DNA of 64,000 nucleotides from Parus major (GCF_001522545.3 NC_031769.1:8484470-8548469), one strand, 5' to 3'. Shown: positions 46,061 to 58,254, counted from the stretch's first letter. Numbers and translations are program-made. The notes: generated by a model from the sequence alone, not told the origin.

Positions 46061-47070
46061 GCAAGACCTTTTCCTTCACCATCATCCATTATATTCATTA
46101 TTAAAGAAATGATAGTGTAACCTGGCCTTTCTTTTTTTTTTTTTTTTGTTATTTCCTGCTCAGGGTTTCTTCCACGTGCTGATATTTATCTTTTCAGCTG
46201 AATAGTCATTAAATTCTATTGCTATGCACTTTAGTAATAACAATTTTTATGCATTTTTGATTTCCTTCACCTGTCTCCAGCTCCTCAAGATTGGTTTCCT
46301 TCTGAGCTCCCTGGACTGTCAGAGCATGGGACTGTCAGACTCCATCAGCTGTAGGCGGCTGGAGACCCCAGGAGTGCCAGGACTAACCATGGTCCCATGT
46401 TTTGTCCTAGGAGAAGGGCACCTGACAAATGTGCCGTCAGCATGTGAGAAGCAGGGCATAAACAGCTTTTTGTATGTTGTTGTAGTCACAGCAGTGGGTC
46501 TTGGTTTTGGGCTTCTTCCTTTTTGTCCCTTCCCTTTTCCCTGGCACCCTGAAGGTGAGAGGAGAAGAGCTGGATGCAGGGGCAGCATCCCAGGGCAAGC
46601 TGGCTCACATCTCTTTAGTGTGGCAGTGTGCAGGTAGCAGCCGCTTTGCCAGGGCCTTGGACAGAGGCAGGAGGATGCACTCACCCGCTGGGTTTCCTGC
46701 ACTGTTTCCTTCTGGACAAAGGCAAAGCTGGATGGAGACAAAGTGCAGGGGTTTGTTTTCTATGGTGCATACCAGAAGCAGGTTCAGCAAAAGAGTTTGC
46801 AACACTTTTTTTTTTTGGACAAGTAATGACTCTCCCTTTTTACTCTTAATGTATGCATTGCCAAAGTAAATATTTCATTTTCCAGTACTAATGCAGCTCA
46901 AGAATCAAGAACATGTGTACTCCCTTCCCTGATGTCTCTTACCCCAACAGCACACAGTATGTAATTGCACAAAAAAGGCTGGGGGACTAAGGGGATACCT
47001 TAAACTCCTTGCAGTCTGTCTACAACTTCAAAACTAGGAACCATATACTGGGCCCAAATACACAACTGGA
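46061..47070. other. Unique non-coding DNA
   Basis: A T16 run lies at 46132-46147. Opposing frames of 137 codons (+, 46224-46637) and 140 codons (-, 46319-46741) overlap each other. Neither resembles a known family, so at least one must be incidental and probably both are. Confidence 0.45.
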
Positions 47071-47108
47071 CTATATATATAAATATATAATATATAAATA
47101 TATAAATA
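47071..47108. repeat. TA/TAAA low-complexity run
   Basis: Mixed TATATA and TATAAA units. Confidence 0.85.
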
Positions 47109-47585
47109 GCTATTTCATGCAAAACTTCTGGTGAACGAAGAAGTTTCCATGATAATAAATATTTACTTGTAAAAAAATGTTATCTCACTGTGAATTTTGC
47201 TTTCTAATTTCATAGGAAGTATGCTTCATTGTAATACTGTCAGGGTGGTATATTTGTTTTTTTTTAATTGGAAAGTACATTTTAGCTAGAAATTACATGA
47301 AAATTTATTTGAAAAATTTCTGAATTCTTAACATCAGATGAAAAATAAAATATTTTGGTAGATGATGCATTTTTGTTTTACCTGATATAATGATTTTAAA
47401 ATATTTTTCTGTGTGCAGATAAGTAACAAAGTAGTTTGAAATGAGACAGTCATTTCAATGTAATTTTTTCAGAGCCACTAGTGAGATAAAAAATCCATTC
47501 TCTGTAAAGCTTAGAGTAGAGAGATCTGAGTCATGAAAGTTATGTTGAAAACATCTTCTGATCTTTAGATGGTAGATGCTGGCAC

Positions 47586-47690
47586 GTATATATAGTGTGT
47601 GTATATATAGATATAGATTATATATGTGTATATATACACACATATATATTTAGATATGTATGTGTGTTTATATATGCACCTATATGAAAG
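47586..47690. repeat. TA/TG low-complexity region with 16-bp palindrome
   Basis: Alternating purine-pyrimidine text. TGTGTATATATACACA (47625-47640) is a perfect 16-bp palindrome. Such text can extrude cruciforms or adopt left-handed DNA, and it is polymorphic in many genomes. Confidence 0.85.
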
Positions 47691-47954
47691 CATGAGCGTG
47701 TAATTATAAACAAGGGCATTGTGCCACAGGGGTTTTCCCTCAGATGTAGTGATTGCATATAACTCATGGAGAGGTGTGCAGTGAGCATTATTTTGGATAT
47801 TATTTCTTTACGGCTTTGGAACCAGGCCAAGACTTAAGCACACGGTTATATTTCAGTATATCGATACTTGCACTGAACTTTGCATGAAAGTTTTCCTTAA
47901 GTCTTTCCCAAAAATCTCCCATGAATACAGTGTGGGATTTTGTTACTCACCCTT

Positions 47955-48093
47955 TTAATAGTCCCCCAAATCCCTCATTATTTTCTCTTTTGGAAGCCAT
48001 CATGATGTAATACACGTGTGTGCTGGCAGTGGTGTATAAGATGCTGAGGGCAGTAGTTACACAGCTCTTGGAGAAGGTGTTCTTGCTGCCATC
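47955..48093 (-). other. Candidate minus-strand exon or pseudogene piece, unverified
   Basis: On the minus strand, ATTGCCAG (acceptor-like) is followed by about 46 codons without a stop, ending at AAAAGG|GTGAGT, a strong donor-like site (+ strand 47949-47954 is actcac). The peptide starts DGSKNTFSKSC and has a hydrophobic middle (TTALSILYTT..VYYIMM) like a membrane helix, then a charged KRENNEG segment. I do not recognise the protein. The pyrimidine tract before the acceptor is weak. It could be a real exon, a decayed gene copy or chance. Confidence 0.22.
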
Positions 48094-48189
48094 CTGGCAA
48101 TATCAGGATAGGTAAATTCAGTTTCAAGCCTTCTATGGTAGGCATGGATCCATCAACCTGGCCCTGATCCTTCACCCTGACGCTGTATC

Positions 48190-48480
48190 TCAGTTTTGCC
48201 TGCCTTCTGATTCAGGTTGGGCTGCCTTTGCCTTTATCTATGGGCAGAGTGTATTGAGCAAGAGGTGCAGCAGGAGCAGCACAACCTGCTCAGCGATGCC
48301 GAACGTGAACGCTCCATTGGGGCGCAGGTGCTACCTCATGCTGTAGGTGAAAGGAAAGCCAGGGAAAACAAGCAGATCAGCCTTTGGCTGCACAGAGCTG
48401 CAGATCAGGTCCCCAGTGCCCTGCTCCCCGCTGATGGACAGCGGCGTGTTGTGGAGGCAGTGTAGCATAGCTTGTTTAAT
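48190..48480 (-). pseudogene. Possible decayed coding stretch, unrecognised
   Basis: On the minus strand one frame runs from about 48478 to 48239 with a single internal TAG (48332-48334). It includes GEQGTGDLICSS and VFPGFPFTYSM, and after the stop FGIAEQVVLLLLHLLLNTLC, a plausible membrane segment. The region is more GC-rich than its surroundings and retains CpGs. On the plus strand an 82-codon frame (48217-48465) overlaps, so the coding strand is ambiguous. No family is recognised, and together with 47955-48093 it may be one gene relic. Confidence 0.18.
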
Positions 48481-48869
48481 GCTGCATTATGGTAATGAAT
48501 ACCGGGGAGCCATTAACACAGGAATCTCAGATTTCAAATATAACGAACCACACACTTCAATGTTTTCTAGCAGTGTGTTCTTTGGAACAGTAAACACATG
48601 ATTTTTTTATCAACTTTCTTCCCAAAGCAAATTTCCCCAGCTATGTACCTCTTAAATCAACCAATACACAAATATATTTATTTGTTTTTAATAACATTTG
48701 TTAATATTTGCCAGAAACGTAACAACACTCTTATTTTTACCCATGGCATGTTCTTTATCTATTTAATGTTATACAACCTTTCTAAAGCCAAATTAAGCAA
48801 TAACATTAGCATCAATCCATTGAATTCAGGTGCTATTAAAATAAAGTAGATGTTTTCAAACACTAGAAT
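48481..48869. other. Unique AT-rich non-coding DNA
   Basis: Nothing recognised. Confidence 0.5.
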
Positions 48870-48990
48870 GAATGGAAAAATATTGCCTTGATTGTCAGGT
48901 TGCATTTCTTTCCCGTTGAAGCTAAGTGGGTTGAATTAAGTGATTAATTAACTATGCATCTGCACAATTAGGTGGACATTTTTATTTTGT
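48870..48990. promoter_or_regulatory. Homeodomain/POU-word cluster, possible conserved element
   Basis: TTAATTAA (48944-48951), ATGCAT (48954-48959) and ACAATTA (48964-48970) lie within 30 bp, next to GATTGTCAGG. The text is non-repetitive and has no coding potential. The enhancer call is an inference. Confidence 0.25.
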
Positions 48991-51900
48991 TTAACTTATA
49001 TATTTATTCCCAACTTGGGAAAAAAGAGCTGCAACAAGACAAAGGGAAAGCATTCCCCATAGCACTACTGTAGTGTGTGTTTTACTATCATTTCCATTGA
49101 AGTGCTGTTAATTACTTGGGTTTATAACTCAGGCATAAAAATTTTCACAATGGTGAAATTTCTCAGAGAAGATTTTGCTGAATTTTATTAACTGTTGGTT
49201 TTAGATTAGAAAAGCTGAAACAACATCCAACAACAATAACCACCTTTGTTGCAGGTGCTCAGTCTCTCCTTGTGAAATGACTTGGTCCAGGCTGGCATTG
49301 GGGTACCATTTCCAAGGCAATCTCTGGAGCTGCTGCCTGGACCTTTGCCTGTGGTTTGCATGAGGGCAAGGCAGGTGCTGCTTTGCAGCTGAGGAACTAC
49401 CCAGATGCCCAAGCCAGTCTGGAGCAAAAGCAGCAATCACAGTTTCTGCAGTTCCCCTTCCAAAGTGCATGTGGAGGTTCATAAACCCCCAGCAAACATT
49501 CAGAAAAAGGGCACCCAAGGCTTCTCCACTCAGAATGAAACTCTTCCTATCCTTTACACTGCTTACCCAAAACTGCATCTGGCTGCAGCATTGTTTCCTC
49601 TTGCATTGGAAAACCAGCAGTGCTTTTTAGTGCTGCCATTCTCCAAAACTCCTTTCCAAGATGTTTTTTATCTTGGTTCTTGCCAGAATCCTGGTCACTG
49701 GATGGTACAAATGCTGTAAATGGACTAATGTGGGCCCAGCAAGCGCTGGGACTGCTGCTTTAAGCAGAGCTTTTGAAAATAATGAGCTGGATTGTCAGAG
49801 CCCTTGGTCAGCAAGGCGAGAGAATGAGAGCCCTGCTGCTCCCCTGCTCAGTTTGCAACTCCAGCTGCCTGCAGTGGCAACTATTCAACTGCAATTCCCT
49901 CCAGTGAGAAAGGTCTTTGGCAAGATGGAAATGTTGGGATTTTTTTTTTTCCCCTCCCCTGTAATTTTTTTGGGTTTTTTGGCATCAGATTCTTTGTGTC
50001 TTCATACAGAAGTTCTTTTCTTTTTATTTTCTCCTTTATTTTAGGCTGACATTTTGATTCTGCCTTAATTAAACCACTTTGGAAGCAGCATGACTCTGTT
50101 TTGGAATGAATTGCACTGGTACAAGTTTTGTGCAGAGGCATCTCTGTTTCATAGTGACTACATCCCTTCTGACAGTCCTCCCACAGCTAGCCCACCTTGC
50201 CTTGCTTCAGGCCTGCATCAGGGTAGGTGTTTTTTACCTGCATGAATCCTACTGCTCCACAAGCATCCTGACCAGATGTCACAGGGCACTTTTCATGCTG
50301 AGAGAAAACTGCTTTTGCTCCTTTGCTTTTCTGCTTTCCTGACAGCCCTCTTGTTCTTTTTCCCTCTTCTCCCCTCTTCCATTCAGTTACTGACCCAGTG
50401 TGTAATGCCCCAGGATTTCTCAGGGCTTTTTCCTCTCCCAGAAAAAGAGCATGTCCAGTCCTCACTAAATCTGTGTCTGGTGCAGAGAATGCAGGAGGAA
50501 AGCACTTGTGAGGACAAGAGCCAGCACCCTACTGCATCCTAGGACATGTATGGCTGTACTGTGATACTGAGATTCTTTCTTGCTACTCCCTCCACCTAAA
50601 GTTGTGCACATGATTTTACAACGTTTTAAATAGTTATAAGTAGTGGTCGTTAAAAGGTAAGGGATTCTTTTTTCTGCTGTTGCCCTTCAAACCCACCCTC
50701 CTCCTGCCCTGCTCATATGGTGCTCCTACAGCTTTATATTTTAAACAGCTTTGTTTTGTTCCAAGTGTCTAATTTTGCAGGAATTGGCCAAATATCCCAC
50801 CTCTCCCTCATGGCCATGTGCTTTATCTTTCTCTGTCTTGCCTCTTCATAAAGCACTGCAGACATTCAAGTATCAATATTTTGTTTACCAAGTTAAAAAA
50901 CAAACCAAAACACTGGATCAGAAAAGCCATGAGTGAACAGGTTTTTAAACTGTATTTATAGTAGAGGAGGTAAATTGCCAAAATTAAACCATGACAACAT
51001 GACAAAAACCCATGGAGATGATAAGGCAGAAATTCCTAGACATCCTCTCTTGCAACTCCACTTCCAAGCCTATGAGCTCATTCCCACCAGCTTGGGATGT
51101 GTTTCTGACTGGAAAGCACCTTCATAAGGAATTGCTGGTTATTTTTAGTAAAATCCTTGGAAATTTTAACATTTCAGATTCAAATCTGTTATTATTAAGT
51201 CTAGTTATTTGAAGGTGCACTTTTATGATCAAAACCATATGGGAGAGTATTTAAAGAAAGAAAATGAGTGCTCAGTTTTAGGGCTGGGTGATGGAATGAC
51301 GGACAGCTCTTCATACCCCAACAGGCCTTTCTGACCACCAGCCTGGTACATGAGCATTGCACCATTTTCCAAGCTTAGAGAGCCTTTTAAAATAATATCT
51401 ATTTCAGTTCTGCTGCCCAGCATTTCAAGAAAGCATCCACTTACAGAAAAGAAATCTGTGGAGGTTAAGAAATAATTACAAATCAACTATTAGAATTACA
51501 AATATTTTTTTTCCCCGTGCTGTTGCTTAATGGATTGAAAATTGACCCCACTTAGACAAATTAAATGAAATGTGAGAAGAAGAATTTTGGATAGTGATTA
51601 GTTGGTCCCTGTGTCTTGGAAGTCTGGTAGGTCACTGTTAGAAAATTCATAGTACCCCTAAAGCCAAACAACCAAATACTGGATTCACAGGATGTCTTCC
51701 TAGGGCCTGCACAGCAACTTTAAAAAAAATCCAGCTGAACAATAAGCATTAAAATGCTCTTAAACTGGCATTAAAAATATCACTGAATGTGTTTAATAAA
51801 AACCTTCTATCAAATGCATTCTTTTAGGAGTGGGACAGAACTACATAAGGACATGCCAGGCAGAACTAGGTAATTTCTGGAAATCTGGCTCTGTGATCCC

Positions 51901-52689
51901 TCTCTTGAAAGAGAGACAACAGCAGCAGTTTAATTCCAGGAAAAGAAGCAGATCAAATGTTTCTCCTTTGAGCAAGCAAAGAGAAGAGGCAAACTGTGAT
52001 CATTCCCAGTTCTGCCTGGGCTGCAGGGCAGCTCGAAGCTGTCTCCTGTGCAGGGCAGACAGTGGAATTACAGCCAGCATAGTCCAGTGGGCTACTCACT
52101 GCCCTACCAGCTATGTTTAGTGGTGGGTATTTTCAGCAGCAGGATTTTGTCTTGTAATCCACGTCACACAGCACCTGACTGGCAGATGTCTGGATACACA
52201 GGGAAGCTGGGAGGAATCTAGCTTGGGAGTGCTGGAGTTTTTTTGGATGTGACTATTTTGATCATATTGTCTTTATTCCAAAAGTAATTTCTAACTACAC
52301 CCACAGTTCTGGGTGAGTAAAAAGCCAGACCTCGTATAAAAACAATCAATTCATTAAAGTTGTTGAAATGGCAAGATCTTTAAAAATCTGTCAGTTCATT
52401 AATATATAATAAACCTACTCTAGCTTGCCCTGAAATAATTTAGTAGATAAGATCTCATTTTGCTGAAAAATGAGTTTTAGAACATTCAGGGTATTTTTTT
52501 TTTTTTAATATCTTGTTTTCATTTACAATTGCTTGTAACTGTTTATATCCATTTAATGACTAAAAAAGCATGTCCACAATCTGTCCCTGGCTGAATTCCT
52601 CTGAACAGTTCACTCCTTCAGAACAGTATTGGCTTAGTGTGTTGGTTCAGTGACCAGCGTGATTTTTGCATCAATGTAACACAGGAGAG
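48991..52689. other. Unique non-coding DNA
   Basis: About 3.7 kb with no repeat family recognised. Frames up to 127 codons (+, 49661-50044) and 125 codons (-, 49201-49578) have no known domain. T-rich runs lie at 49939-49950, 49966-49980 and 52494-52506. Confidence 0.5.
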
Positions 52690-53060
52690 GGCTTACATTT
52701 CTGCTGCCACAAAATGTAATCAACTGCCTAGCATACTTGTCTGAAGAATTATTAAAGCATAGAATGCAAAGTGGCAGAAATAGAAGTATAATTCAAGTAA
52801 AATCATCAAAGGATGCAATAACCGAGTTAGAAAATGCAGTGACAGATCTAATTAACGAACTAAATTACAATTCAGTCCAAAAATAATTGTCATTAGAAGT
52901 AAAATCACATTTCTGTCTGAAGCGTCTCAGCATGTTTGCCATAGTGATTGCTAAAACTAGAAAGAAACCCACTCTCATTATTTTTTTAATGCAATTATTA
53001 CACACAAAAATCAGTCATGAAATCGAAAATGCCAGTTTAGCAAACGATTCTCAGCTAAGA
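52690..53060. promoter_or_regulatory. Possible conserved non-coding element
   Basis: AT-rich complex text with TAATTA at 52849-52854 and 'ccaaaaataattgtcattag' nearby. It has no repeats, and its frames lack any recognised product. Texture and motifs only. Confidence 0.2.
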
Positions 53061-53289
53061 GCCTTCCCTCTCACACCACAAGGTACAGATTTAGGCTGGG
53101 GCTGCTGGCTTACAGCACTTTGTTTTTGTGCTCATGTTGGAGACAACATTATTTTTGGACTGACTCCTTCCTCCCAAAGACCTCTTTGTATTCTGACTTA
53201 AAACAAAAGACCATTTAATTTTAATATTGACCTAATTGTACATCTGAATCCGTTGGAAGCTGTCTGAAAAACAAAAATACTAATAGGAC

Positions 53290-53620
53290 ATGTGCCAACT
53301 GCAGTTTAAGTTGGGCTGCTTTTAATATGAGCTGAAGAGCTTTTGTATTAAGCTCTAACAATGGCTAATACAGCTGCTGAGCTGATTACTTAAGCAACTT
53401 CTGGATATATTCACACATCAAATTTGAATTCCAAGTATTTTGCATACTGTTTCCACCTATATAATTGTCTGCTGGCCCTTATCATTATTTATTATGCAAA
53501 ACTGATTTTTTTTTTTGAGCGTGAAGAATGAAGTGTTTTAGTATGCAAACAGTTAAAACTCTCATGTGGATTCTGATTTCGTATGTGTTGATAAATTCAC
53601 TTATGATGACTGACAGTGTG
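53290..53620. promoter_or_regulatory. Possible conserved non-coding element
   Basis: Repeat-free, stop-rich text including 'tttgcatactgtttccacct', TTATTATGCAAA (POU-like, 53489-53500) and 'tagtatgcaaacagttaaaa'. Several ATGCAAA-type octamer-like words fall within about 60 bp. The enhancer role is inferred, not shown. Confidence 0.25.
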
Positions 53621-56089
53621 AGATTTTTTTGGGTCATATCGGTCACTCTTTCCATGACACTGATGAAAATGATAAACTAAATGCCAGAAGTGTCCCTGGC
53701 GCATCATAGGATGAAATGTGTAAAATGTCAGTGTCTAGCCTGTGTCTATTAATAACTAAATATGATTGTGTGTAATGAGCAGAGATTTTCATGTTGATTG
53801 AAGTATGATTTCTTTTGATCTTCCAGATGTTGCTGCTTAGAAATTCATATTGCTCTTTTGCTGCTAAATGCATAATGACCTTTTAAAACCTTTTAACTTT
53901 TAAAACCCCTATTATTTTCAACAACATCGTCAAGTTTCCATCTTTTTTTAATGTTGATTGGAAGTTTCTCTCACTTCCCATTCTCACCTTCCCTTTTTGC
54001 TTGCTTCGGTCTCCTCTTCCTCTCCCTTTTTTATACCCTCATTTTCCTCTAATACAATTCTCTAGCAAAGCTCCTGACATCACACAGACTCCTGTGGTCA
54101 GAGGGGCAGTCAGCATAAGAGGGCAGGACCCTGTCGCCACTTGTGTCACTTCTACCCCCTAAATATCCCAGGCTGTTACCCAGCATTGCTGGAAAATTTG
54201 TCCTGAGCAACCATTTCAGGCAAACACCCAGGTCACCTCGCTTCCGAGGTAGAAAAGGAACAAAGGCAGGTGTCAGAAATGAAGAATCGTGTAGCTGACG
54301 TTGATAGTGGAGTGATCTGCTCTGAAGAAAGGAATTGTGGAGCATTGTAAGCTTTCTGCATGAATAATGCATTTGTGTCGCTCATTTTTGGGCTTAGTCA
54401 CACCCTGCCTTCCACATTTGGCCCCTTTATGGTTGCACCTGTGCATGAATGGTGACTGCCTGAGAGCCTGCAAGAATAAAACGAGTCCCTGAGTAAAGGC
54501 AGCAGCAGTAGCAGCAGCAGCAGCATAAACATCTCTTCATTATTCAGCTTTTGTGCCAATCCCACGTTGGCAGAAGGCTGTCTCTGGCCTGTGTGACTCA
54601 GCCATGTGAATGCAGGAGCTGCTTCCGCACCCTGAAGGTGTTTCAAGCGCTTGACTGATTCGGTCAGCAAAGAAAGGAATCTCTACTCCCTGCACTTCTG
54701 GCAATATGAGTTTAGGATGCTTCAAGAGCTCTGAAGGGGCTTCAGAGTGCCCAGGTTTCCTCCTCATCACTGCACCACTGCAGCACTGTTCACACCAAAA
54801 GGGCCTTGGGACACTACCCAGTCCAAATTCCTATTTCAAGCAGGGCCAGCACTGGCTTGAGACCTATTTCACCCAACCCATTTCAAGTATTTAGGAAGGG
54901 TCTGGAAGGAGAGCTGCACCTGGCTTGTTATGTTTGGAATGGTGTATGCTTAATGGGTCAAGGGCCAAATCCTCTTTATTGTCTCATTATGAGTAAATGC
55001 GGTGTATTTGAGCAGGGCTCCAATAAATTAGCATGAGGATGAATTTACCTGAAACAGTTTGACCAATTCACTGTAAAAGGACTTTTCTATCGAAATACTT
55101 CCAAACCCTCCTTTGGGCCCACTGCCATCCAGCTTAGGAGTTGTTTTAGCTCTTCTCATTACCTGGATGCTGGCACAGGGCCATACCTCAGGTGTTTTGT
55201 GCTCTCTGAAATGAGGAGATGGCTCGTGGATCTATTTAAGCTGTTGGTAACAGCAGGAAAATGTACCACTTCTGCTTGAGCACTACATAGGTGAAAAAGA
55301 CTAGAAAGAAAAGTAAAGCATCTAGCAAAAGAAATCCCATTTCACCAAGTTTTTTACACCTAGATCTGCTTCTGGAAATATTCAACATTAAAAACAAATT
55401 ATTTTAGTTTTAATTGTAGGTTCTGTGGCAAATATGACACACAGAGCCAAAGAAGATCCTATACCCTTGAAGGCCCAGACCAAGTCTACCATGACAGGTT
55501 AAGAGTGTCTGTACCAGATGATTATTTAGTGATTGAAAATGCTGTCTGTCATATGGCATCTTTGCAATGTCCTTGTGAAAATAGATGCATTTTTACTGGT
55601 GTCCCTGTGGTTTTGTTTGTCCCTAATGCAATAGTGGCAGTCCCGGGGCCCTATTGCTCTCAGCTACCTCTGGTTCCTGTGCAATGTACTGTGTCCTTCA
55701 TTATATATTCTGGTCCCATCTGGTCTGACAAGCCTTCTCCATCCTCAGAAGCGATTACAAATAATAATGATGACAAAACCCAGAGAATTTTTGCTTTATT
55801 TTGAAAATGATTGTTTTGTGTTGCATGGTGTTGCTTCCTGCCTCTCTCTGGGGTCGCCTGGCAACCATTTGCTAGCCTCCTGCCATCAGATCCCTATCGA
55901 GCAAGGGCATCTGGAAGCTCATTTGGGATGAGAACTGCTCCCTTTCACCATCCCTGCTGGCCTTCTGTGGGCAGAGGTGAGGTTACTGTGCAGTGGATTC
56001 ATGACCATCACTCTGATAGAGGCTGTTTAAGCATATTGTAGCAGTTTCATTTGTGTGTTGCCAAAATATTAAAAGAAAAGCTGGTGATA
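53621..56089. other. Unique non-coding DNA
   Basis: It holds a CAG-type short repeat (54500-54525). Frames up to 107 codons (-, 54049-54372) and 99 codons (+, 55505-55804) have no recognised domain. Confidence 0.5.
54500..54525. repeat. (CAG)n short repeat, interrupted
   Basis: Eight to nine GCA/CAG units with one GTA interruption. The minus strand reads as poly-Leu in one frame. No gene context supports a coding repeat. Confidence 0.85.
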
Positions 56090-56190
56090 ATACAGTATCA
56101 ACCACCAACACTGCATAATTAAGCATGCATTATTTGCAGTTGATGTTTGTCTGTTTAATAGAATTAAGGGTAATTAAGAGGAAGCACTGA
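56090..56190. promoter_or_regulatory. Homeodomain/POU-word cluster
   Basis: TAATTA at 56116-56121 and 56171-56176, GCATGC at 56123-56128 and ATTTGCAG (octamer-like) at 56132-56139 sit within 60 bp of non-repetitive DNA. This pattern is common in developmental enhancers, but no conservation data are available here. Confidence 0.25.
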
Positions 56191-57764
56191 GGAGATATCT
56201 CTGCACAATATAGCAATCTACCAAAGCAAGTGAAACAGGGAAAGCAATGTCTCTGAACAGGATTGCTTACCCCGTGTGGTGTTTGCTCCTTTGTTTCTTC
56301 AATGGGTCACTTATTATATATAAAAATTACATATTTGTATATGTGCATGCATATATACGTGGGTTAAGTGAAAAAGTGACAGATCATGGCTAGGGCACAT
56401 TAGGATTTTATAAGGCCATGCTCAAATTTTGTGAGTAGAGGCATTTGGTACACAGGGCTAAGATGGACACAACCCAGCTTTCTCTCATCAGGCATCATTT
56501 CCTTTCGTTTTCTTTGAGATGCCCTGTGATTGTTCCTGTCTGATCACATTCCCCACTCTCCTTGCCCTGAAGCTAACATCTTTGCACTGGCTGGAGTAAG
56601 CCCAAAGGTTGTTAAACACTGGTTTGGCCACTGGGTTTTGCTACAGGAATGAAAGTGGATGAATGCCTCGTGCTGATCCACACCTTGGTAAGAGCACCTT
56701 CTTCTGACATCCCACCTTGGGGTTAAGCCTCCTCCCCTGGCTGTGGTGCTACAGATATAAATCACCTTTCTATAGCTGGATAACCCTTTACTTTAAGGGT
56801 CTTTTCCTTTAACTGAAAGCAGTAGGGACAGTGCAGAGACTGTGGCTAAAGATGTATTTACTTGAAACATCCAGAGCTCTGAATATATCACCAGCATGGG
56901 CCAGAATGGCCTGGGGAACGTCTGAGCTTCATCTGTGCTCAACAAAGACAAATACTTCTCACTGGGTGCTTTGTTCTTATATAAGTTTCCATATCAGTAG
57001 AAATAATTCAATGTATCTTGGTAATTCTGTTAAGGCAGGCTCACCAGTTCCCCCACTTCGGATTCAATAGTAATTGCGTTGATATTACCTGCAGGTATCT
57101 TTGTAAGATAATGCTGTTAATGTCACTACTCCAGAAGCTTTATCAATACATTAATTGGTACAGGAAAGTTGACAGCCTGCCCTTACAAGTGCTTGGCTTT
57201 GAGCAGCCTGAGACTAAAATGATTATTTGAAATTATTTTCATTTTTGAGGATAGTGCTCTGCAGAGGGACAGCAAGAAGCAGCATCCTTAAATGGCACCC
57301 AAGTTTGATGAATGGAAAAATAATGCAATCACTGTTTTTGTTTGTTCCTGTAGTGAAGGCACATTCAAGGGCTTTGGTGAGGATTAGGTCTCTGTGCTCA
57401 GTACCATGTTACAAACAGTTTGCAATTAAATATGGATTCATGTATAAGAAAATGAAACTCTTCCCTTTCAGAGAAATTGAATTCCTTTCCCAAGAGGCCA
57501 ATAAGCACCCTTAGACAGCAGTGCTTGAGAAGCAGCTGCCATGGTGTGGAGCAGAGCTTTCTGATGAGGATCCTATACCACTAAAAGGTTCCAGCAAGGT
57601 AAGTCCCAACACTAACAGAGAGCTTTGGGGGAAAATGTCCTACAAGATAGAAACTTGCATCTCTGTCTTCCTTCCTCCAGTGCTGCATTTGCAGACAGGC
57701 AGAGTTGGTGGTTCCCTGTGGCTGGCAGACTGCCTTGCTTGGACAAGGCACGTGGCAAAGCTCT
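56191..57764. other. Unique non-coding DNA
   Basis: A TATA-rich stretch with a small inverted repeat (TATATG, 6 bp, CATATA) lies at about 56338-56355. Open frames are at most 95 codons and unrecognised. Confidence 0.5.
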
Positions 57765-57803
57765 CCCCAGTCCCTGGTCCCCAGTCCCTGGTCCCCAGTC
57801 CCT
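57765..57803. repeat. 14-bp minisatellite, 2.8 copies
   Basis: The unit ccccagtccctggt occurs at 57765-57778 and 57779-57792, with a partial copy at 57793-57803. The copies are identical, so the array is young or homogenised. Confidence 0.9.
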
Positions 57804-58254
57804 ATTGGGTCTGGCCAGTCTCTATCATGCAGATGCTGGCAGATACTGTTTGAGACAATGATTACTAATCTATTTCTCCCTCCTCAGCATCAATGAAAGA
57901 AGCAAGTCTAGTGCTTATGCCTTCCCCCACTCACGTGATTCAGCATCTCCTGTTCCCACTCACAAAGTTTTCAGGTAAATAGCTCAGGGACAACTTAAAA
58001 AAGCAATCTGCCACCAAACTAGTGTCTCCCAGCCTTTTTAACAGTCTTCCTCTTAATATTTTTTTTTGGTTTTGCAGAATTGAATTTTACCTGTAGTAAG
58101 GATCAGCCTTGAGCTGACTTTGCACTCTTAAGCTCTGCTGAGAGCTGATCCTGAATTGCAGATTTTGCCTGGATTTTGCAGAGTTCTCTGAGGTCGAGAC
58201 CTCCTGACACTGCACAAAAAAGCCCTGATGAGGTACCACAAAGGGGTAATGAAC
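57804..58254. other. Unique non-coding DNA
   Basis: No gene or repeat recognised. The CR1 fragment to the right may begin somewhat earlier than marked. Confidence 0.45.

Noticed and set aside
46224..46741. Overlapping 137-codon plus and 140-codon minus frames
   Set aside because: They overlap on opposite strands, neither has homology I recognise and no splice structure is clear.
54398..54670. Poly-Leu protein on minus
   Set aside because: The Leu run comes from the CAG-type microsatellite at 54500-54525. There is no gene context.
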